DNA from: JAFAQB01 sp045808425
GTDB lineage: Archaea > Thermoproteota > Nitrososphaeria > Nitrososphaerales > Nitrososphaeraceae
Length of the DNA: 7,194 nt
Direction of reading: 5' to 3'
Assembly (NCBI GenBank): GCA_045808425.1
Contig: JBJMFM010000105.1
Coordinates: forward strand, 1-7,194
Below, piece by piece: positions 1-5,360 of the stretch (positions are counted from its first letter, which is position 1; the number at the start of each line of letters is the position of its first letter). The position numbers and the translations under genes are program-made. Below the pieces are notes generated by a model. It was not told where the DNA came from. It made no database searches and worked only from the letters and a program-made list of their open reading frames with translations.

Positions 1-700
1 TAATCAATCTCTTTTAGTGCTCTAACCGCTTCTTGATGGTCTATAAAACCATCACCTATAGGTATATGTTCATCTTTCTGTCCATGATTGTCATGCCAAT
101 GAATATGAATTATCTTGTCTCTAAATGTGTTTATGTAGTCAATTACCGAGGCCATTCCTCCAGAGGTAAAAGCATGCGGGATGTCTAAATGAACAAATAA
201 CATATCAACATTATCAATGATATATTTGAATTCATCTATGCTGTGTATTCCATTTGAAAGTGGAACATTCTCTAACATTATATCTACTTTATACTTTTTA
301 GCTTGTCATATAATTTCTCTAAGACTTTTATCAAATTATCTAAAACTTGCTTTCTTCCTTTTCCATAAAACATACCATTTATGTTAGCATGAAAATTTAT
401 TAGATCTATGCCTAGCTTTCTTGCTGTTTTAATTTCTCTTATTGCCTCAAGAATCCAAGCGTGTCTGATATAATCATAATCTGAAGCTAAATCTATCCAA
501 TAGGCGGTGTGAGCAATTGGTTTTTGCTTGAATTGGTGAAGCAACTTTACTATTTCATCTTTCCTCTTATTGATTATGTCTGGATTTCCTTCAGGTCCTT
601 CTATACCTATTTCCACATAATCAAAATTCAGCTCATGTATTTTGCCTATCTCACTTATTATATCATTTGAAGGGTTGGTAAGTAATCCATATGATGGCAT
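1..700 (-). pseudogene. Sugar phosphate isomerase/epimerase-like TIM-barrel protein, frameshifted and cut by the window edge
   Basis: This reads as a member of the xylose isomerase-like / AP endonuclease 2 TIM-barrel superfamily, which isomerises or epimerises small sugars or cleaves DNA at abasic sites using divalent metal. The start ATG (698-700) is followed by typical strands: VEIGIEG (residues 29-35), AHTAYWID (63-70) and NFHAN (102-106). The frame stops at 284-286 after residue 138. The rest of the barrel continues in another frame: LENVP (Glu codon 270-272), LDIPHAF (Asp 183-185, His 174-176), HIHWHDNH (84-107), then a DEHxPxGxG segment. These are the usual metal ligands. The last expected Glu and about 30-40 C-terminal residues lie beyond base 1. 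One missing base near 303-306 restores a continuous protein (…YDKAKKYKVDIMLENVP…). It could be a real pseudogene or a sequence error. The exact substrate cannot be told. Confidence 0.8.
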
Positions 701-738
701 AGAATCAGAGCCTAGATGTATAAGGTAGTTTCGTTTCT

Positions 739-750
739 TTTATTATTTTA
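739..750 (-). promoter_or_regulatory. Possible TATA box for the isomerase-like gene
   Basis: On the minus strand this reads TAAAATAATAAA, an A/T-only box about 40 bp before the ATG at 698-700. It would give a short leader of roughly 15-20 nt. A second candidate, CTTATACAT, lies closer to the start. No Shine-Dalgarno sequence is visible. Assignment is by spacing only. Confidence 0.3.
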
Positions 751-837
751 GATTCATTAAAAGCAAACTTTGGATGTTTATGAAAAGATAAGAATATCTC
801 AGCTGGAATCAATTACGAAAACATGTGTATTTTAAGG

Positions 838-849
838 TATATAAAAATA
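838..849 (+). promoter_or_regulatory. TATA box of the first zinc-ribbon gene
   Basis: TATATAAAAATA is a good archaeal TATA element. Transcription would start roughly 25 bp downstream, near 868-870, which places the next in-frame ATG at 883 after a leader of about 14 nt. The two earlier ATGs in the same frame (823 and 859) would lie upstream of the transcript, so this box argues for the shorter protein. Confidence 0.5.
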
Positions 850-882
850 AAAGTATTTATGCTAGCAGAAAAGTACGTATGT

Positions 883-1164
883 ATGTATTTACTCAATGTC
901 ATAACTACACCAAGACCTCTTTATGAATATGAATGTCAATTTGCTATTTGTGAGTCATGTTTTTGGTGTGCTACTATTTTTCATAAAGCAATAAAACAAG
1001 AGCAGGAAGAATATGTTACTGAGAGTAGTAATAATAACCCTCAGCAGCAGATATGCCCAACATGTAAAAACAAAAGTATTTCATCAACACCTTTAGCTAA
1101 GGACGAACGTTATACAATAGCAATGGAAGGTAGACGTGGACTTAATGCTCTAAGAATTATATAG
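883..1164 (+). CDS. Small zinc-ribbon-like protein A
   Basis: A 93-residue protein if started at ATG 883; the frame is open from ATG 823 (113 residues), but a TATA box at 838-849 makes the later start more likely. From the 883 start the cysteines are C23-x2-C26-x2-C29 in the context CESCFWCATIF, then C58-x2-C61 in ICPTCK, with a basic GRRGLNALRI tail. The paired CxxC motifs suggest one bound zinc ion and a DNA, RNA or protein contact role; no enzymatic motif is seen. It is paralogous to the protein encoded at 1840-2133, sharing the [FY]WCAT core, the CPxC pair and the G[RK]RG tail, but with a linker twice as long (28 versus 14 residues between cysteine groups) rich in Gln, Glu and Asn. I do not recognise a named family. 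Confidence 0.7.
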   Translation: MYLLNVITTPRPLYEYECQFAICESCFWCATIFHKAIKQEQEEYVTESSNNNPQQQICPTCKNKSISSTPLAKDERYTIAMEGRRGLNALRII

Positions 1165-1505
1165 TAAACCATTATACTCAAATGCTCTGGTTCCAATCAA
1201 CTATATTTTCATTTAATGATGGGAGAGGATCTGAGAAATCTATCCCAAATGCTTTCTTTGGCGTACTTTACTAGCCTTAAGAAACACTAGGCTTCTCTCC
1301 CCAATACAAAGAACTATCCATTATTTTATTTCGTGAGCAAAAAGAACGTAGTCTTGGGTGTCTGAGCAGTAATAGTACTTAGAATAAGTTGTACATTTAA
1401 TGCCCTTTAATACCACTTAATACCACTGTTTAGTCGCGAATCAAAACTGACATCAGCTGCAGACATTGATAATACAAAAAACAACGTCGCCATGAATCTG
1501 CATTA
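1165..1505. other. Gene-poor spacer
   Basis: No convincing gene was found. The stretch holds a 2.1-copy tandem of the 10-mer TTAATACCAC (1407-1427) and, near its end, an A/T-rich TATA-like stretch (1469-1479) serving the next gene. On the minus strand a 29-codon open segment (1178-1267) has a protein-like composition but no start codon, and three in-frame stops lie just before it. It may be debris of an older gene. Confidence 0.4.
1469..1479 (+). promoter_or_regulatory. Possible TATA box for the winged-helix-like gene
   Basis: ATAATACAAAA lies about 32 bp (centre to start) before the ATG at 1506, consistent with a leaderless or nearly leaderless transcript. No Shine-Dalgarno sequence precedes the ATG. 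Assignment is by spacing and composition only. Confidence 0.35.
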
Positions 1506-1724
1506 ATGACTGCAGCTCATATTTTGGTATGTTTAACTCAAGAAGGTAAAAGTCACGAAGAGATAGCGATGGAGGATTTTGATAATAATTTAGAATTGGT
1601 ATCTGTTTGGATAGATTACATGATTGGAATAAATTGGATGTATAAGGATGGTGGTGAAAAATGGGTAGCCACAGATGAAGGAAAAAAATGGATAGAAAAA
1701 TACTACAATAAAAGAGATGACTAA
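1506..1724 (+). CDS. Small winged-helix-like protein, 72 aa
   Basis: The predicted layout is helix (residues 2-13), a turn with Gly14, helix (17-23), a longer recognition-like helix (29-43), a Gly-Gly hairpin wing (47-56), and a final helix beginning TDEGKKWIEKYY. This matches the order of a winged helix-turn-helix, and the closing T-D-E-G-K-K motif is common in archaeal one-domain wHTH proteins. The likely role is DNA binding or a protein-protein adaptor in transcription. Four tryptophans stand exactly nine residues apart (W35, W44, W53, W62), probably core or wing positions. It lies between two paralogous zinc-ribbon genes on the same strand but with its own likely promoter, so co-transcription is not assured. 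The fold is inferred from pattern, and no regulatory target can be named. Confidence 0.65.
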   Translation: MTAAHILVCLTQEGKSHEEIAMEDFDNNLELVSVWIDYMIGINWMYKDGGEKWVATDEGKKWIEKYYNKRDD

Positions 1725-1805
1725 CGCAAAGTGCAGAACATCTGGATGTGTATATGCATATAGGACCTAGATTCAGATGTCTTACACATGAAATCTATAC
1801 GATCG

Positions 1806-1814
1806 ATTTATATG
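1806..1814 (+). promoter_or_regulatory. TATA box of the second zinc-ribbon gene
   Basis: ATTTATATG is centred about 29-30 bp before the ATG at 1840, the spacing expected for a leaderless archaeal transcript. It favours ATG 1840 over the in-frame TTG at 1831. Confidence 0.45.
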
Positions 1815-1839
1815 CTATTAATGGCCAATTTTGCAGGAA

Positions 1840-2133
1840 ATGTCAAAAGAAGGAACATCTTTAATTAATTATGATCCCCCAAGTCTAATTATTAAAACGC
1901 CTGATCGTTCACCAACATCACTGCCAATATTCATTTTATGTGATATATGTTATTGGTGCGCAACTTATTTTGATAAGACTAGAGTACCGATGGATAGTAA
2001 CTGTCCTCAGTGTAATGCAAATAATAATGAATTAACTAGCTTTCCTATCATGTCAAATGAATCATTTACTTTTGATCATAATGGCAAACGTGGAGTAGAA
2101 CTGGAGTTTAAACCCAGACGAAAAGGTAAGTAG
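1840..2133 (+). CDS. Small zinc-ribbon-like protein B
   Basis: A 97-residue protein starting at ATG 1840; an in-frame TTG at 1831 would add three residues, but the TATA spacing favours the ATG. Cysteines fall at C34-x2-C37-x2-C40 (CDICYWCATYF) and C55-x2-C58 (CPQC), followed by an Asn-rich turn and a basic tail (NGKRGVELEFKPRRKGK). The arrangement suggests one zinc site holding together a small ribbon. It shares the WCAT core, CPxC knuckle and GKRG/GRRG motif with the protein at 883-1164, so the two are paralogs. A DNA- or RNA-binding accessory role is a reasonable guess from the basic C-terminus, but nothing in the sequence proves it. Confidence 0.7.
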   Translation: MSKEGTSLINYDPPSLIIKTPDRSPTSLPIFILCDICYWCATYFDKTRVPMDSNCPQCNANNNELTSFPIMSNESFTFDHNGKRGVELEFKPRRKGK

Positions 2134-2278
2134 GATGCTATCCGTGTTGCTATGGTAACTTAGTTTGCTTCTAACTGTTGCAACTAACGAGTTTTATAAT
2201 ATTGCTTCATATTCTAAAATAGAGAATTTATTTTCCAAATATAGGGGGATCAAATCTCAATTTTAAAACGAATAACAT

Positions 2279-2300
2279 GTCAGTATACTGACTGGTCAGT
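2279..2300. promoter_or_regulatory. Overlapping double palindrome, likely TetR-family operator
   Basis: Two perfect inverted repeats overlap here. The first is GTCAGTATACTGAC (2279-2292). The second is ACTGACTGGTCAGT (2287-2300), with 6-bp arms around a TG. Together they make three GTCAGT-type half-sites in alternating orientation, with centres 8 bp apart. TetR repressors commonly bind palindromes of this size, sometimes as two dimers on overlapping sites. The element ends about 6 bp before a TATA-like stretch (2306-2315) and 44 bp before the membrane-protein ATG, so a bound repressor would block TFB/TBP. A TetR-family gene lies in the same operon, which makes autoregulation the best explanation. 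Confidence 0.65.
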
Positions 2301-2305
2301 TATGT

Positions 2306-2315
2306 TTATTAATAG
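2306..2315 (+). promoter_or_regulatory. TATA box of the membrane protein-TetR operon
   Basis: TTTATTAATA lies about 33 bp (centre) before the first ATG (2344), directly downstream of the double palindrome. Transcription would start within a few bases of the start codon, so the first gene would be nearly leaderless. Assignment is by position and composition. Confidence 0.45.
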
Positions 2316-2343
2316 CATTTACTAATATCATTTAATCTAAAAT

Positions 2344-3513
2344 ATGATGCTCAATAATAGAATTAGCAGCCTCATGAGATCTCGCCCTATGACTGTATCA
2401 GTATCGGTATTGATTTTAGCCACGATAGGAGTTTTTATCCAGACAGAAGGAGCAAGTTGGGATGTTACATCTCATTTGCTAAGACGTCCTGAAACCTTCT
2501 TTACGCCTTCGCATACCATGCTTTATACTGGTGTTGGTTTATCGATTATAGCTGCAGCAATTAGTGCACATTTGTTGCGAAAGAATGACGCAGAAATTCG
2601 AACCAAGTCATTTAGCACTGCTTTAAAATTGCTTATAATAGGATCTGTGATCTCATTAGTAGCTGGTCCGTCAGATTATTTATGGCATCAGGTATTTGGA
2701 GTTGATGGATTGCTTAGTCCAACTCACCTAACTTTAGTTACGGGTATGCTAATAAATTGTATTGCAGTCGTATTAGGACTTGCTAGGATAATTGTACATT
2801 TTCCAACAGCAAGAGAAAGAAGATTGAGGACATTGATTAAGGCTGCAATGATTCCTGCGTTTGCAGTTATGTGGGTTATGATGATATGGTATGTGTACAT
2901 GTTTGCTTTGCCACTCTCTAATGGCCAGCATTTTAACTTTAACCTAAATCCAACTCATGAATCAATAATTTCTGTTATTGCTTTACCTACGATTGGTTCT
3001 ATAGTTTTTATAACTGCATCTAGGACTATTGGAAGATTTGGAGCAGCTAGTGCAGTAACTGCATTATTGCTAGGGATGAATTCATTTGCAAACATAGTAC
3101 CATCTAACCAATTAATGCCTTTTCTACCCTGGTATCTGATGCTTATAATACCAGCAATACTTGCAGATTTGATATTAAACAAGTCTATAATAACTACAAG
3201 ATCAAAGAAGACACTAAAGGACGAAACATCTGTGATAATTTCAGGTGCAATAATTGGTTCAATATTCTATATACTAGGTTATCCTATGCTTCCAATGACA
3301 TTTGCAGAACCCCTAAGCTATACTTTCCATTCAATGAATGATATACTGATAAATTTCGTTAGAACTCTTCCGTTGGTATTCGTTTTCACTGCAGTTCCTG
3401 GAGTCGCAATGGGAATCACTGGCGCGATTATATCGGTAAACAAAATAAAAGTATCACGGACGAATATTCCAAGCAACACATTATCTGAAGTGAAAAATAA
3501 TGAACTATTATAG
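2344..3513 (+). CDS. Polytopic membrane protein with duplicated D-x3-H-x12-H motif
   Basis: This 389-residue protein has about nine or ten hydrophobic segments (roughly 17-33, 58-76, 92-107, 127-151, 163-187, 207-224, 231-250, 258-277, 294-312, 336-363), so it sits in the cytoplasmic membrane. Two copies of one motif stand at the membrane edge. Copy one is G36-x-S-W-D40-x3-H44 … TPSH57; copy two is G108-x-S-D111-x3-H115 … SPTH128. Both have exactly D-x3-H-x12-H spacing and are followed by a TG near the start of the next membrane segment. A third NPTH (202-205) echoes the end of the motif. The paired Asp/His sets suggest metal or haem binding, or a proton path, but this is inference. I do not recognise a named family. 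ATG 2344 and ATG 2347 are both possible starts. The TetR gene follows after 24 bp, so the two are probably co-transcribed and the protein may be an exporter or redox protein induced by the repressor's ligand. Confidence 0.75.
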   Translation: MMLNNRISSLMRSRPMTVSVSVLILATIGVFIQTEGASWDVTSHLLRRPETFFTPSHTMLYTGVGLSIIAAAISAHLLRKNDAEIRTKSFSTALKLLIIGSVISLVAGPSDYLWHQVFGVDGLLSPTHLTLVTGMLINCIAVVLGLARIIVHFPTARERRLRTLIKAAMIPAFAVMWVMMIWYVYMFALPLSNGQHFNFNLNPTHESIISVIALPTIGSIVFITASRTIGRFGAASAVTALLLGMNSFANIVPSNQLMPFLPWYLMLIIPAILADLILNKSIITTRSKKTLKDETSVIISGAIIGSIFYILGYPMLPMTFAEPLSYTFHSMNDILINFVRTLPLVFVFTAVPGVAMGITGAIISVNKIKVSRTNIPSNTLSEVKNNELL

Positions 3514-3526
3514 AACATAAGGAACA

Positions 3527-3530
3527 GGAG
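3527..3530 (+). promoter_or_regulatory. Shine-Dalgarno site for the TetR gene
   Basis: GGAG within AGGAG stands 7 nt before the GTG at 3538. It supports that non-ATG start and internal translation from a two-gene message, in contrast to the leaderless-type starts of the other genes here. Confidence 0.5.
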
Positions 3531-3537
3531 AAAAGAC

Positions 3538-4137
3538 GTGTGTCCCAAAGTTACCTCAGGATACAAGACAGATATAAAAGAAAGAATAGTTCAATCTGCT
3601 ATCCAATGTTTTTCCAAATATGGGTTCGATAGAAGTAGGATGGATGATATATCTCAGAAAGCAGATCTAAGCAAGGGAACACTATATCTCTATTTTAAGA
3701 GCAAAGAAGATTTGTTTTATGCAATTTGTGAAAATAATCTTAAAGTGCTAAGAGAGCAATTATCTCAGATATTTGTAACAACAAAAGAAAATCTATTATT
3801 TGATGCAGAACAGTTTTACGATAACCTCCACAAACTGGAAAAGAATGGTAGTGAAAAAGTATTTTTTGAAATAGTAGCTGAATCATCACGTAATCCAAAG
3901 CTGCAGAGAATACTATATGAGCAAAGAACAAAAATATTTGATGTTGTTAAGGAGTATTTAGATCTTCAAGTTCAAAAAGGATTCTTTAGAAAAGACATAG
4001 ATACAGAAGCCATAGCATCAGGACTGGTAGCCCTATATAATGGATTAGCTGTAAGTAAATTTTTAGGAATAAGCGAAAATTTGAATAAAAAGGCCTGGGC
4101 CGGAACAGTTAAAGCTATCATTACCAGTATAAGTTAA
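3538..4137 (+). CDS. TetR/AcrR-family transcriptional regulator
   Basis: This 199-residue protein has the usual TetR length. Residues 12-58 form the DNA-binding domain: helix IKERIVQSAIQCFSKYGF, then the helix-turn-helix with DDISQKADLSKGTLYLYF and the signature KSKEDLF. Residues 65-199 form the all-helical ligand-binding and dimerisation domain, which is not closely diagnostic; FEIVAESSRNPKLQRIL and the Gly/Ala-rich GLVALYNGLAV helix are typical of AcrR-like members. The GTG start is chosen because an SD-like GGAG precedes it and no upstream in-frame start keeps the spacing; the next Met (35) would cut into the HTH. It lies 24 bp after the membrane protein gene on the same strand, and a double palindrome before that gene is the likely operator. 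The expected behaviour is repression released by a small hydrophobic or toxic ligand, whose identity is unknown. Confidence 0.9.
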   Translation: MCPKVTSGYKTDIKERIVQSAIQCFSKYGFDRSRMDDISQKADLSKGTLYLYFKSKEDLFYAICENNLKVLREQLSQIFVTTKENLLFDAEQFYDNLHKLEKNGSEKVFFEIVAESSRNPKLQRILYEQRTKIFDVVKEYLDLQVQKGFFRKDIDTEAIASGLVALYNGLAVSKFLGISENLNKKAWAGTVKAIITSIS

Positions 4138-4231
4138 CACCATCATACAAGGAGATGTCTCAGCTGTCTCAAGTATGAACTTTCCATTCTATGTCTTATT
4201 GTTATAATGACATATGATTTCTGAAAGGTAG

Positions 4232-4396
4232 ATGAATCTTCTACCAGCAAAGCTCAAATCGTTCCGAGCCGGTATTGTATGCAGTGGCAAAGACCAATCT
4301 GAATATAGCGATCAGTTAGTAACAAATCACATATCGTGGACACAAATAAATAATATGATAGTAAGAAAACTTCTTTCACCCGTAAGGTTTAGCTGA
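4232..4396 (+). CDS. Doubtful 54-aa open frame
   Basis: An ATG at 4232 opens a 54-codon frame ending at TGA 4394-4396. Its main support is a TATA-like TGTTATAATG (about 4200-4209), centred close to 28 bp before the ATG, which would suit a leaderless transcript. The peptide (starting MNLLPAKLKSFRAG and containing one Cys) has no motif or fold I recognise, and the length is within chance expectation for AT-rich DNA. It may be a real small protein or a spurious frame. Confidence 0.22.
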   Translation: MNLLPAKLKSFRAGIVCSGKDQSEYSDQLVTNHISWTQINNMIVRKLLSPVRFS

Positions 4397-4420
4397 TGAT
4401 AACAAACAGAAGTAGCATGG

Positions 4421-4428
4421 ATATATAA
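4421..4428 (+). promoter_or_regulatory. Possible TATA box for the 59-aa gene
   Basis: ATATATAA lies about 38 bp before the ATG at 4463, giving a predicted leader of roughly 10-13 nt. A second A/T-rich stretch at 4446-4458 is too close to the ATG to act as its TATA box. Confidence 0.35.
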
Positions 4429-4462
4429 TGACGACGTCTTCTCAATTAATTATATATTCTAA

Positions 4463-4642
4463 ATGGTAGAATCAAAAAAAGTTAAACTAGAGGTAGAGAT
4501 TGAGGTTCATATGCAACTTGACATCATTGAAGATAAGCACAGATTAAAAACAATAGAGGATGGTCTAGTAAGAAGTATTTCAAAAGGTCTGTATGAAGAA
4601 GGAGTATCTTTCAGAATAAATAAAGTCAAGTTTAAAACATGA
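4463..4642 (+). CDS. Small conserved-looking protein, 59 aa, function unknown
   Basis: ATG 4463 opens a 59-codon frame ending at TGA 4640-4642. Its composition is that of a real folded small protein: an alternating beta segment (KVKLEVEIEVHMQL, 6-19), an amphipathic helix (about 27-43, IEDGLVRSISKGLYEEG region), and a final strand (VSFRINKVKFK). This beta-alpha-beta order could be half of a ferredoxin-like or dodecin-like sheet that needs to oligomerise. There are no cysteines, no signal peptide and no membrane segment, so it is probably cytoplasmic. It stands alone between the TetR operon and a damaged CWC gene with its own likely promoter. I cannot name a family or function. Confidence 0.6.
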   Translation: MVESKKVKLEVEIEVHMQLDIIEDKHRLKTIEDGLVRSISKGLYEEGVSFRINKVKFKT

Positions 4643-4772
4643 AATTAGATTAGATAGAGTGTAATCAACGAGTTAATTTTACATGTCGTTTCTTAATACT
4701 ATTTTTTGATTGTTACAAGATATTCTTATGTTTGTAAACAAGCTTATTAATTACAAATACTGTTTATAATCA

Positions 4773-4969
4773 TTGCAGAAAACATGTCCTAAATGTAGCA
4801 TGAATTTTAATGTCTTGAATCAATAGATTGCTGGTGCTTTCATTTGGAAAAATACTGCCATGTAGACAGATCGATTAAAGATTGTATATGTAATAATTGT
4901 TTGTTAGCTCGCGAGGATCATAGTACCTTTTGTAAAAAGGCTTACAAACAAATCAACACAGAACGATAA
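4773..4969 (+). pseudogene. Cys_rich_CWC-type zinc protein, frameshifted
   Basis: The pieces of a Cys-rich CWC protein lie in two frames. The first frame, from a possible TTG start (4773) or the ATG at 4800, gives QKTCPKCSMNF and then meets a stop at 4824-4826. The second frame, in step from about 4811, reads CLESIDCWCFHLEKYCHV, then DCICNNCLLARE, and ends at TAA 4967-4969. Joined after NF they give CPKC-x3-F-x-C-x6-CWC-…-C-x-C-x2-CL, the cysteine plan I recall for the Cys_rich_CWC family (a small predicted zinc-binding domain of unknown role). One base lost between 4808 and 4809 accounts for the break, since the restored codon would fit F-x-C. It is either a decayed gene or an indel error. 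A TATA-like TTATTAATTA (about 4744-4753) precedes it. Confidence 0.65.
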
Positions 4970-4997
4970 ACCAAATTACATATGATCCAGCTAAAAA

Positions 4998-5279
4998 CTA
5001 ACAAGGATACTCAACTTCGAAGAACTTCAACTTACCAGGATACGGAATTGACATTCTAAGCCTATGTGAGTTCTTTATCATGAATCCATACCTACAAAAA
5101 CCAAACTTTTTGATGTCTGCAAGATGTTTAGTTGTATCTATTTCAAGGTCTGTTTTCTTTTTATATTGTTTGACATCGTATAATATTGCAGAGCCTATAA
5201 TTGCTCCGTATGTAAGCTCACTATGATCAATACCTAAGAATTCCGATCTTTCCTTATCGATGTTCTTTGAAGCGATAGT
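4998..5279 (-). pseudogene. ASCH-domain-like gene remnant lacking its 5' half
   Basis: A 93-codon minus-strand frame ends at TAG 4998-5000 and has no usable start codon; a stop (5280-5282) lies directly upstream. Its product resembles the C-terminal half of small archaeal ASCH (PUA-like) proteins, which are predicted to bind RNA or modified nucleosides. Recognisable parts are IASKNIDKE, YGAIIGSAILYDVKQY, KHLADIKKFG, RYGFMIKN and PYPGKLKFFEV, in the expected order. The N-terminal part that normally carries the KxxE/R-W segment before HASK is missing. The break lies immediately before the promoter of the substrate-binding-protein gene, which points to a deletion or insertion junction there. Family assignment is from memory of the motif pattern. 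Confidence 0.6.
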
Positions 5280-5360
5280 TCAAAAATTGCACATAACTTT
5301 CAATTCTTGCGCCTTTAGTAGCAGTAATATTCGACTAAATTATCTCATTTGTTTACATAT

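Larger units (their letters stand above)
4138..4462. other. Intergenic region after the TetR gene
   Basis: The stretch holds a short direct repeat (TGTCTCA at 4156-4162 and again at 4165-4171), one weak small open frame (4232-4396, listed separately) and a TATA-like box (4421-4428) ahead of the 59-residue gene. No clear hairpin terminator follows the TetR stop. Nothing else was recognised. Confidence 0.4.

Noticed and set aside
1178..1267. Minus-strand 29-codon segment with protein-like composition (contains AFGIDFSDPLPSLNEN)
   Set aside because: It has no start codon and three in-frame stops just upstream; it is too short to assign, though it may be debris of an older gene.
1216..1290. Plus-strand 24-codon ATG frame in the spacer
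   Set aside because: It is too short, with no motif and no clear promoter; chance is sufficient.
2955..3566. Minus-strand open frames opposite the membrane protein gene (2955-3182 and 3318-3566)
   Set aside because: They lie antisense to a clear coding gene, have no motifs or promoters, and look like shadows of its codon pattern.
3740..3931. Minus-strand open frame opposite the TetR gene
   Set aside because: It is antisense to a well-supported regulator and has no recognisable features.
4151..4171. GAGATGTCTC inverted repeat and TGTCTCA direct repeats after the TetR stop
   Set aside because: The arms are short and no T-run follows, so they are not convincing as a terminator or operator.
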